From Streptomyces microflavus (lineage in GTDB: Bacteria > Actinomycetota > Actinomycetes > Streptomycetales > Streptomycetaceae): a stretch of 64,000 nt of DNA. How positions within the stretch are numbered: position 1 is the stretch's first letter; the number at the start of each line of letters is the position of its first letter. The stretch is from the NCBI RefSeq assembly GCF_014650075.1, contig NZ_BMUG01000002.1, positions 798,359-862,358 on the forward strand. Reading direction: 5' to 3'. The translations under genes and the position numbers were made by a program. The notes beneath the pieces were generated by a model. That model worked only from the letters and a program-made list of their open reading frames with translations, did not search any database and was not told the DNA's origin. Of this stretch, positions 52,243 to 59,815 are shown piece by piece.

Positions 52243-54354
52243 ATGCGTTGGTTGGTGGGATGGAGCAGTATCGCCGCGAGCTTCGGCACCGTCGGCGCGG
52301 TCGGCAACGGCGGTGAGGGGCGCACGGTCCACCCCGTGGGCTCCCAACTCCTGTGGGGCGACCCGGATCCGCTCTGGGCGGTGGGCGACTGGCGCCCCGA
52401 CGAGATCCGCGTCATCGGCGTGGCGACCCCCGAAGGCGCCCCCACCGCCCGCCTCGCCGTACTCGGCTGCTGCGGGGCCACCGACGAGCAGTTGCGCGTC
52501 GGGCTGCTCGCCGCTCGGGGCGGGGCCATGCGCCACCTCACCGCCTGGCCGGGCAGCTACACCGCCGTCGTCCAGATCGGCCGCCGCATCACCGTCGCGG
52601 GCGACCTGGCCGGCGCCCGGCCCGTCTTCCACACCCCCTGGGCCAACGGCACCGCCTACGCCACCGCCGCCCTGCCGCTGGCCGACCTCATCGAGGCCCA
52701 GCTCGACATCGGCCACCTCGCCGCCCTGCTGGCCTGCCCGGAGACGCCGGAGGCGCTCGGCGACGGCACCCCGTACGCCGGGGTCAAGCGGGTCCCGCCG
52801 GGCCACGCACTCATCCTCCGGGAGGGCTCGCGGGAGATCACCGGGTACGAGGCGGTCGCCTCCCTCGCCGTCGCCGCGCCCCAGGTCGACCCGGTGCACG
52901 CGGTGGAGGGCGTACGCGACGCGCTCGTCGAAGCGGTACGCGCCCGGCTCACGGCCCCCCGCCACGCTCCGGAGACCGTGCCGCAGGACCCGGGTCCCGT
53001 CCCCGGCATGGGCCCTGCCGACCGCCGAGCGGCCCGGGGCGGCCCCGTGGCCGGTATCGGCGCCGACCTCTCCGGCGGCAGCGCGTCCGCCACTCTCGCC
53101 CTCCTCGCCTCCGGGCTGCCCGGACTCCCCGGCACCCTCCTCGGCCACGGCACGGGGGCCGGGGAGCGGCTGCTCGCCGTCACCTTCAACGACCTCACCA
53201 CCCGCGGCCACGAGGACGAGCTGGAGCGCGCCCGCGCCATCGCCGCCAACCCGCGCCTGCACCACGTGGTCGTCGCGGCGGGCGAAGAGGCCCTGCCGTA
53301 CGCCTCGTTGGGGACCGGCGCCCTCACCGACGAACCGGGCCCCTCGCTCGTCGTCGCCGAACGCCACCGCCGCCGCCTCGCCGCGGGCAGCGCCGACCAT
53401 CTGGTGGGGCACGGCGCCCGGCAGGTCCTGGACGCGCACCCGGCCCGCCTCGCCGACCTCCTGATGGACCGGCAGAGACGCCACCTCCTGCGCCCCGTCG
53501 CCGCCCTCACCAAGGCCGAAGGCCCCTCGGCGCACTCCCTGTTCGTCCCGCTGACGCTCTACCGCGCCGCCCGCCGACTGGCCCGTACGTCGTACCGCAC
53601 CGGCCTGGAGACCGCCGCCGGACTGCTCCCCGACGCCAACCGGTACGCCCCCGACCTCGCGACCCCCGCCGACGCCTCACTGGCCGCTCTCGCCTGGTCG
53701 CGCCCGGGACCTGCGGCCCGCTGGCTGACGGGCGAGGCGCTCGCCGAAGTATCGGTTCGCCTTCAGGCGGCGGCGATCCGGCCCACCTCCGTACAGCGGC
53801 CCGGCGAGGCCCGGGCCCGGGCCGCCCTCGCCCGCAGCGCCGCCGACCACCGGATCCTGGAGCAGGCGGCGGAGATCCGCAGCCAGCGCCTGCACGCGCC
53901 GTTCCTGGACAACCAGGTGGTCCGGGCGGCCCGCGCGCTGCCCGAGTCGCTGCGCGTCCAGCCGGGCGCCCGGGCCGCGATCCTGCGCCGGGTGCTGGGC
54001 GGGGCGGGCATCCACGACCTGCCACCCGGCTGGGGTACCCCGTCCCAGGCCACCTCCACCGCCGTCACCCGGACCGGGCTGCGCACCGCGCTGCCCGAAC
54101 TGATGGCCCTGTTCGACGCGCCGCTCCTCGCCGACGCGGGCCTGGTCGAGGCGCGGGTCGTCCGCAAGGCCCTGCGCGCCGCCTCCGAGGGCGAGCCGCT
54201 CCCGCTGGACGGCTTGGCGGAGCTGGCCTCCACCGAGCTGTGGCTGCGCCGCCTGGTGACCCGCCGGGGGACCTGCTGGACGGGCACGGCGGCCCCGCGC
54301 CAGCGTGCGGTGGCGGGCGGCGTGCTCCCGTCCCGGCGCACGCTCCAGCCGTGA
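52243..54354 (+). CDS. Asparagine-synthetase-like protein with altered PP-loop and no glutaminase cysteine
   Basis: 703 aa. The N-terminal part (about 1-190) resembles the Ntn-type domain of asparagine synthetase B ('GDLAGARPVFHTPWANGTAY', 'GVKRVPPGHALILREG') but starts MRWLVGW, so the Cys2 nucleophile is absent. The C-terminal synthetase domain carries 'GIGADLSGGSASATLALLAS' where active enzymes have SGGxDS; the Asp is Ala. 'LHAPFLDNQVVRAARALPE' (about 550) matches the late family motif. This points to a lasso-cyclase/Asn-synthetase relative with reduced or changed catalysis. No lasso precursor or peptidase lies nearby. ATG with GTGGAGG 5 bp upstream. Confidence 0.8.
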   Translation: MRWLVGWSSIAASFGTVGAVGNGGEGRTVHPVGSQLLWGDPDPLWAVGDWRPDEIRVIGVATPEGAPTARLAVLGCCGATDEQLRVGLLAARGGAMRHLTAWPGSYTAVVQIGRRITVAGDLAGARPVFHTPWANGTAYATAALPLADLIEAQLDIGHLAALLACPETPEALGDGTPYAGVKRVPPGHALILREGSREITGYEAVASLAVAAPQVDPVHAVEGVRDALVEAVRARLTAPRHAPETVPQDPGPVPGMGPADRRAARGGPVAGIGADLSGGSASATLALLASGLPGLPGTLLGHGTGAGERLLAVTFNDLTTRGHEDELERARAIAANPRLHHVVVAAGEEALPYASLGTGALTDEPGPSLVVAERHRRRLAAGSADHLVGHGARQVLDAHPARLADLLMDRQRRHLLRPVAALTKAEGPSAHSLFVPLTLYRAARRLARTSYRTGLETAAGLLPDANRYAPDLATPADASLAALAWSRPGPAARWLTGEALAEVSVRLQAAAIRPTSVQRPGEARARAALARSAADHRILEQAAEIRSQRLHAPFLDNQVVRAARALPESLRVQPGARAAILRRVLGGAGIHDLPPGWGTPSQATSTAVTRTGLRTALPELMALFDAPLLADAGLVEARVVRKALRAASEGEPLPLDGLAELASTELWLRRLVTRRGTCWTGTAAPRQRAVAGGVLPSRRTLQP

Positions 54355-54478
54355 CGGGAAGCTGACTCACGGGGCCGGGTCCGGGGCGCTGGCCCACCTG
54401 GCCGGGCCCAAGGCGCTGCTGGAACGGGGCCCAGGACACTGGCCGAACGGGCCGGGGTCACGCCCTGCCGGGCCGGGG

Positions 54479-56467
54479 TCAGGCGCAGCTGATCCGGGAC
54501 TCCGCCCAGTCGGCCAGGGCCACCCCGCCCAACGGCCCCTGGGGCTCCACCACCAGCCGGATCGACGACTGGCCGCCGATCGCGACGCTGACCGGGACCG
54601 CGGGGTCGCCGCCCTTCATGACGGGGGAGCGCCACAGCCGCGCCCCGTTCCCGTCGAAGACGGAGAAGCGGGCCGCGCCGAGCCCCATCGTCAGGTCGTC
54701 CACGCCGACCATCGCCTGGTAGCGGGTGCACGGGCGGTTCAGCTGGATGGTGACGGAGGACCGGGCGTGCACGGTCACCCCGTGCGCGTACCGCGTCCCG
54801 GCGATCGCCACGTTCGAACGCTGCCAGATCCAGCTGCTCTGCCCCAGCACCACCTCCGGCTCGGTGTGGTCGCCGAGCAGGGAGTACGAGAGCTCGCTGA
54901 CCTGGTAGACGGCCGGAGCGGGCGCCGGCGGGGGCGGCTTCGGGGCAGGAGGGGGCTCCGGGGCGGGCGCGGGCGGCGTGGGCTCCGGCGGCTCGGGGGA
55001 GGGAGTGGGCTCGGCGCTCGGCGTCGGTGCCGGGTCGGGGGGCGTCGGCTCGGGCTCCGGCTCAGGTTCCGGCGGCGCGGGCGGCACGGGGGCGGGCGCG
55101 GCCGGAGGGTCCGGTGCCGGCGCGGGAGGTTCCGGTGCCGGCACCGCGGGGGCCACCGCCGGGGGCTTCGCTACGGGCTTGGGCTCCGGCTTCGGCTGGT
55201 CGTCGCCGACGAGCGCCCACACCAGACCGGCGGCGGCCACGGCGACGGCCGCCGCGATCCCGGCCTTGGCGGGCGCGCCGAGCCCTTCGGAGGCAGCGGC
55301 GCCCCCGGAGGAGCCCGCGGAGGAGCTCGATCCGGTGGCCGCGGCGGCGGCCCCCGCCCCGGCGGCGCCCGCGGCACCGCCCGCCACCACTCCGGCGGCC
55401 TTGAGCGAGTACCCGGCGGCGAACCAGCCGATGACCGCGATCGGCAGCAGCGCCGGGATCCCGGCGTTCACATGCTCCAGCTCGCCCGCGGCCACACGGC
55501 ACTTCGCGCACTCGTCGAGGTGCTTGCGCAGACCGCGCTCGGCCCGCATCCGCAGCCCGCCCCGGGCGTAGGCGCCGAGCCGGTCCGCGTACTGCGCGCA
55601 GTCGCCCCCGGTTGTGAGCGCCTGGCTCACATGGGCCTGGAGGTACGCCTGCTTGAGCCCTTCGCGGGCCCGACTGGCCAGGACGGCGGTGGCGTTGGCT
55701 GTCAGGCCGAAGAGCGGGGCGATCTCGCTGGGCGACTCCTCCTCGACCGTGGTGTGCCAGAGCACCGCCTGCCAGCGCTCCGGCAGGCTCCGGAACGCCT
55801 CCATGGCCATCGACTGCTCGGCCTCGTGCATCGCCAGCACATCGGCGCCGAGATCGAGGGTGTCGTCGTCGGAGAGCTCCGAGGTGCGCGAGGCCTGCGC
55901 GGCGAACACCGCGAAGTCGTCGACCAGGTGCTCCCGCTTGGCGCTCTTCGTCCAGGCGGCGGCGACATGGCGGACTGCGGTCATCAGATAGGCCCGGACG
56001 GCCTCCTGCGGCCCCTTGCCGCCCCGTACGGCCTGGAGGGTGCGGGCGAACACCTCGGCGGTCAGGTCGTCGGCGGTGTGCCCGTCCCGGCAGCAACTGC
56101 GGGCGTACCGGCGGACCGCGCCCGAGTGGCGCCGGAACAGCTCCTCGTAGGCGAGGTTGTCCCCGTCGCGCATGCCCTCGATCAACTGGGCGTCGGACAG
56201 CCCGGCATCGGGGGACCCGCCGCGGCCCTCGCGCTGCGGCGGCACCGCGTACGGGCCGACGCCATCGGGGACGGCGTCCCCGGCATCGGCCTCGACGACG
56301 GCCGGCCACGGGCCGGGCAGCACGGTGCCGCCCTCGGCCTCACCGTCCGCCGGTCCACGTCCCGGCTGGGCCGGCACGTGCCCGGAGGACATCCCGTCGG
56401 CCTTCGTGCCTCCGCCCGCCGCAGCGATCTCGTCGAGCGGCTCTTCCTGCTGCTCGTTACCGCTCAT
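54479..56467 (-). CDS. ECF sigma factor fused to anti-sigma zinc finger, membrane segments and NPCBM domain
   Basis: 662 aa from ATG 56467. Order: acidic N-terminus (1-95); sigma region 2 'LIEGMRDGDNLAYEELFRRH' to 'TADDLTAEVFARTLQAVRGG' (about 95-160); region 4 'FRSLPERWQAVLWHTTVEEE' with 'IAPLFGLTANATAVLASRAR' (about 215-265); zinc-binding anti-sigma 'LRKHLDECAKCRVAAGEL' (HxxxCxxC, about 312); hydrophobic segments 'LLPIAVIGWFAAGYSL' and 'AAVAVAAAGLVWALVG'; a Pro/Glu spacer of about 120 residues; and a C-terminal NPCBM-like module (about 530-662). A transmembrane sigma factor with its own sensor, similar to group ECF53; release probably needs proteolysis. Confidence 0.9.
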   Translation of the reverse strand: MSGNEQQEEPLDEIAAAGGGTKADGMSSGHVPAQPGRGPADGEAEGGTVLPGPWPAVVEADAGDAVPDGVGPYAVPPQREGRGGSPDAGLSDAQLIEGMRDGDNLAYEELFRRHSGAVRRYARSCCRDGHTADDLTAEVFARTLQAVRGGKGPQEAVRAYLMTAVRHVAAAWTKSAKREHLVDDFAVFAAQASRTSELSDDDTLDLGADVLAMHEAEQSMAMEAFRSLPERWQAVLWHTTVEEESPSEIAPLFGLTANATAVLASRAREGLKQAYLQAHVSQALTTGGDCAQYADRLGAYARGGLRMRAERGLRKHLDECAKCRVAAGELEHVNAGIPALLPIAVIGWFAAGYSLKAAGVVAGGAAGAAGAGAAAAATGSSSSAGSSGGAAASEGLGAPAKAGIAAAVAVAAAGLVWALVGDDQPKPEPKPVAKPPAVAPAVPAPEPPAPAPDPPAAPAPVPPAPPEPEPEPEPTPPDPAPTPSAEPTPSPEPPEPTPPAPAPEPPPAPKPPPPAPAPAVYQVSELSYSLLGDHTEPEVVLGQSSWIWQRSNVAIAGTRYAHGVTVHARSSVTIQLNRPCTRYQAMVGVDDLTMGLGAARFSVFDGNGARLWRSPVMKGGDPAVPVSVAIGGQSSIRLVVEPQGPLGGVALADWAESRISCA

Positions 56468-56774
56468 CGCGGAAGCCCCCGTATACACCCTCGGACCCGA
56501 ATACCGGCCAAGACTGCCACATGGCTCAATCGCGATGGACCCTCAGTCCTGGCAACCACTCATCCGGGGCGTTTTCTCGAATGCGAGTACTAGAGACCCC
56601 TCTTTCGGGGAATGAATCCCTGCTGTTTCGCCTGCCGGAACCCGTTCACCTGTTCGCCGACGCGAGCACTGCCCCGACCGTCGCGCCAATGGGCCCTCCG
56701 GCCGACCGGTAACCCACCCGGCGGGCCCCCCGACCGCACGCAACGTGAACGAGCGGTCGAGCGGGCACCCGACG
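56468..56774. other. Gap between the TetR gene end and the sigma-factor start
   Basis: 307 bp; no gene. It should contain the sigma-factor promoter (minus strand). A GGTATTC element about 28-34 bp upstream of the start codon is the only candidate I can see. CTCG-AATG-CGAG (56577-56588) is a small hairpin. Confidence 0.25.
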
Positions 56775-57683
56775 TCAGACGGCAGGCCGGGACCGCAGCC
56801 CCTCCAGCAGGATGTCCAGCAGCCGGGCCGAGGCCGCCGCCTGCTGGGCGGCGTCCGGCAGGGACGGGGCGGCCGTGGCGATGACCAGCAGCACGTCGGC
56901 CACCGTCACATCCCCGCGCAGCTCGCCCGACTCCCGCGCCCGGTCCACCAGCCGGCCCACGACCTCCAGCAGCTCGGCCGCCCCCGAATCCTCGCCGAGG
57001 GCGTCGAGCCCGTCCCCGCCGCCGGCACGCCGGCCCACGACACGGACGTCGGCCTGGGCCACACCCTGCCGCTGCTGCGGGACACGGGTCTCGTCGCCCG
57101 CGTCACCCGCGACCGGAGCTCCCGGCTCGTCCGCGTCGACCCCGACCCGCAGCACCTGCGGCGGCAGCAGCCTGCCGGCGCCCGATGCCACCGAGGTCCG
57201 CAGGAACCGGGAGAGCGCCGACCAGGGCTCCTCCTCCTGCCCCAGGGCCGTACGCGCCTGCTCGGTCAGCCGGGAGGTCTCCTCCTCGGCTATCCGCCGC
57301 ACCAGCACGTCCTTGCTGGGAAAGCGCCGGTAGACCGTGCCGACCCCGACGCGGGCGCGGCGTGCCACGTCCTCCATCGGCGCGCCGTACCCCAGCTCCC
57401 CGAACACCTCACGCGCTGCCCGCAGCACGTGCTCCAGATTGCGCTGCGCGTCGACGCGCAGCGGAGCCGAACGCGCAGTGCCCACCGGTGAGGTGGGTGC
57501 GGACGATCCGTTGGCAGCGGGAGCGGCCGAGGCCGATCCGATCGCCGCCGCGCTCACCGCCGCCGCGGAACGCACCGCGTCGGCCGAGCTCATGACACCG
57601 AGCGCGCCCACGGAGCCCAGACGTCCGTGGTCCTTGGACGCGAGCGCGCGCGTGGACTGCCCGTGCGAATCCTGAATATGCAT
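56775..57683 (-). CDS. TetR-family regulator
   Basis: 302 aa, with an unusually long Ala/Ser-rich N-terminal extension of about 75 residues before the HTH 'NLEHVLRAAREVFGELGYGA ... VARRARVGVGTVYRRFPSKD' (about 81-127). The ligand domain follows ('LARARE'-type helices, 'VTVADVLLVIATAAPSLPD') with a poorly conserved Gly/Arg-rich insertion (about 195-225). ATG 57683 with GGGGGAAG just upstream; SD and ATG lie inside a CATAAC/GTTATG inverted repeat. It is divergent from ndh, a possible target. Confidence 0.85.
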   Translation of the reverse strand: MHIQDSHGQSTRALASKDHGRLGSVGALGVMSSADAVRSAAAVSAAAIGSASAAPAANGSSAPTSPVGTARSAPLRVDAQRNLEHVLRAAREVFGELGYGAPMEDVARRARVGVGTVYRRFPSKDVLVRRIAEEETSRLTEQARTALGQEEEPWSALSRFLRTSVASGAGRLLPPQVLRVGVDADEPGAPVAGDAGDETRVPQQRQGVAQADVRVVGRRAGGGDGLDALGEDSGAAELLEVVGRLVDRARESGELRGDVTVADVLLVIATAAPSLPDAAQQAAASARLLDILLEGLRSRPAV

Positions 57684-57700
57684 AACTTCCCCCGGTTATG
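57681..57700. promoter_or_regulatory. Inverted repeat enclosing the TetR gene SD
   Basis: CATAAC (57681-57686) and GTTATG (57695-57700) flank the CCCCC/GGGGG ribosome-binding sequence; on the minus strand the second arm includes the ATG. Adjacent GTCTCC-CCCC-GGAGAC (57703-57718) is a second dyad. Confidence 0.45.
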
Positions 57701-58025
57701 ACGTCTCCCCCCGGAGACTTCCCCGCCTTGTCGGTCGGGGAGTGAGCACAACGAAATCCGCACCCGACTCCCGACGGGTTACGAACATAGTTGAGCCCGC
57801 GTCAATTCAGAAGGGGGTAGTTCCGCATGGTGCGCCCCCCGATCGGAGCAGAAGCGCCCCAACCCCCCGCCCGCACCCGCCCACACGCCCCTCGCACAGG
57901 GCCTGACCTGCGCGGCTTCCGTACGGTCCGGCCGACCGGCCGGGACCGCCCCGCCGGACCCTCCGGTCACACAATTTGCCGGGCCTGTGGACAAACCACG
58001 GACTCCGTTGCGTCATGGGGTGGTG
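57684..58025. promoter_or_regulatory. TetR-ndh divergent intergenic region
   Basis: 342 bp, no gene. Two dyads lie near the TetR start and an AT-rich patch (AACATAGTTGAG, 57783-57794) in the middle. A DnaA box close to ndh at 57986 completes the visible signals. Confidence 0.4.
57986..57994 (-). promoter_or_regulatory. Consensus DnaA box (TTGTCCACA on the minus strand) upstream of ndh
   Basis: TGTGGACAA is the exact complement of the Streptomyces DnaA box, 31 bp before the ndh ATG. It is the second perfect box in the window, 5.8 kb from the first. Confidence 0.55.
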
Positions 58026-59492
58026 ATGGCTCCAGATTCCCGGGGGACGACCCCCGGCACCCGGCCAGGTGTGCGCATTCTCGTCGTCGGCGGCGGCTAC
58101 GTCGGGATGTACACGGCGCTGCGGCTCCAACGGAAGTTGAAGCAGAGACTCAAGAGCGGGGACGCCGAGATCGTGGTCGTCACGCCCGAGCCGTACATGA
58201 CGTACCAGCCCTTCCTCCCCGAAGCGGCCGCCGGCTCGATCTCGCCGCGCCATGTGGTCGTACCGCTGCGCCGCGTCCTGAACCTCTGCACGATCGTCAT
58301 CGGTGAGGCCGAACGCGTCGACCACGCCAAACGGACGGCCACCGTCACCACCCTGGCCACGGCGGAGGACGGCACCGGCGCCCTGGAGATCGGGTACGAC
58401 GAGATCGTCATCGCCCCCGGATCCGTCTCGCGCACCCTCCCCGTGCCCGGCCTCGCCGACTTCGGCATCGGGTTCAAGACCGTCGAGGAAGCCATCGGGC
58501 TGCGCAACCACGTCATCGAACAGATGGACATCGCGTCCGCCACCCGCGACCCCGCCATCCGCGACGCCGCGCTCACCTTCGTCTTCGTCGGCGGCGGCTA
58601 CGCGGGCGTGGAGGCGCTCGCCGAGCTGGAGGACATGGCCCGTTACACCGCGCGGTACTACCACAACATCAAGCCCACGGACCTGAGATGGATCCTCGTC
58701 GAGGCCTCCGACCGCATCCTCCCCGAGGTCGGCGAGGCCATGGGCAGGTACGCCGTCGGGGAGCTGCGCGGCCGCAGCGTCGACGTACGCCTCGAAACCC
58801 GCCTGGAGACCTGTGAGGACCGGGTCGCCGTCCTGAGCGACGGTTCCCGCTTCCCCACCCGCACGCTGGTGTGGACCGCGGGCGTCAAACCGGCACCGCT
58901 CCTGTCCGCAACCGACCTGCCCCTCACCGAACGCGGCCGACTTCGCTGTACCGCCACCCTCGGCGTCGAGGGAATGCCGCACGCCTGGGCCGCGGGCGAC
59001 GCCGCCGCCGTCCCCGACCTCACCGCCGCCGAGCCGGGCAAGGAGACCGCCCCCAACGCCCAGCACGCGGTCCGCCAGGCGAAGGTGCTCGCCGACAACG
59101 TCCTGGCGACGCTCGACGGCCGCCCTGTGAAGGAGTACCGCCACAAGTACGCGGGATCCGTCGCCTCTCTGGGCCTCCACAAAGGCGTCGCCCACGTCTA
59201 CGGTCGCAAGCTCAAGGGTTACCCCGCCTGGCTGATGCACCGTACGTACCACCTCAGCCGGGTGCCGACGTTCAACCGGAAGGCGCGCGTCCTTGCCGAA
59301 TGGACCCTGGCCGGACTCTTCAAACGGGAGATCGTCTCCCTCGGCTCGCTCGAACACCCCCGGGCCGAGTTCGAACTCGCGGCCGGTGGCGGCTCGGCCA
59401 CCCCGCCCCGCCCCGGCACCCTGCCACGCCCCGAAACCGACGAGAGGCCCGAGGACCCGCCGGGCGGACTGCCGCCCCGGCCCTCCCGCTGA
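58026..59492 (+). CDS. ndh: Type II NADH dehydrogenase (NAD(P)/FAD-dependent oxidoreductase)
   Basis: 488 aa from ATG 58026; a GTG at 57987 would add 13 residues but lies inside the DnaA box. FAD fold 'RILVVGGGYVGMYTALRLQR' (about 17-36), NADH fold 'FVFVGGGYAGVEALAELEDM' (about 175-194) and 'HAWAAGDAAAVPDL' near the flavin. C-terminal 'KLKGYPAWLMHRTYHLSRVP' is the amphipathic membrane anchor of NDH-2. It feeds electrons from NADH into the quinone pool without proton pumping. A Pro-rich tail follows. Confidence 0.92.
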   Translation: MAPDSRGTTPGTRPGVRILVVGGGYVGMYTALRLQRKLKQRLKSGDAEIVVVTPEPYMTYQPFLPEAAAGSISPRHVVVPLRRVLNLCTIVIGEAERVDHAKRTATVTTLATAEDGTGALEIGYDEIVIAPGSVSRTLPVPGLADFGIGFKTVEEAIGLRNHVIEQMDIASATRDPAIRDAALTFVFVGGGYAGVEALAELEDMARYTARYYHNIKPTDLRWILVEASDRILPEVGEAMGRYAVGELRGRSVDVRLETRLETCEDRVAVLSDGSRFPTRTLVWTAGVKPAPLLSATDLPLTERGRLRCTATLGVEGMPHAWAAGDAAAVPDLTAAEPGKETAPNAQHAVRQAKVLADNVLATLDGRPVKEYRHKYAGSVASLGLHKGVAHVYGRKLKGYPAWLMHRTYHLSRVPTFNRKARVLAEWTLAGLFKREIVSLGSLEHPRAEFELAAGGGSATPPRPGTLPRPETDERPEDPPGGLPPRPSR

Positions 59493-59815
59493 CAAGTGGC
59501 CGGACGGGCGGCCCGACGGGCGGCCCGGACACGTCCGGAGCACCCCGAGTACGCCGTCCGGACAGCGACCCGACGGCGACTGTCAGTACGGTCGGTCACA
59601 CTGGACGTGTGACCATAGGTGGGCCCGCACCTGCACAGAGTGACCCGGCCGGTAGTGACCAACAGTGACCAGCAGCGACGCACCGACAGCACGACGAGGC
59701 CCGGCTGCGCCTTCCCGGGGGCATGGCCCCCGGCGCCTTCGAACCCGGCAGAAGCACCGGCAGAAGAAGCAGCCCGCCCGAGCGGACCAGACCGACACAC
59801 GAGGCCAGAAATTCC
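59493..59815. promoter_or_regulatory. Regulatory region upstream of the PAS/PP2C gene, five GTGACC half-sites
   Basis: 323 bp with no gene. GGTCACAC-TGGAC-GTGTGACC (59594-59614) is a perfect 8-bp dyad with 5-bp spacer. Further direct GTGACC copies begin at 59640, 59655 and 59665. Together they form five half-sites in 77 bp. Confidence 0.6.

Noticed and set aside
49791..56467. Lasso-peptide or other RiPP cluster around the asparagine-synthetase-like gene
   Set aside because: No precursor peptide, leader peptidase, RRE protein or transporter nearby, and the PP-loop is degenerate.
52218..57994. Replication origin
   Set aside because: Only two DnaA boxes, 5.8 kb apart; no box cluster, dnaA or dnaN.
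57987..58025. GTG 57987 as ndh start
   Set aside because: Lies inside the DnaA box, no SD, and homology begins after ATG 58026; not fully excluded.
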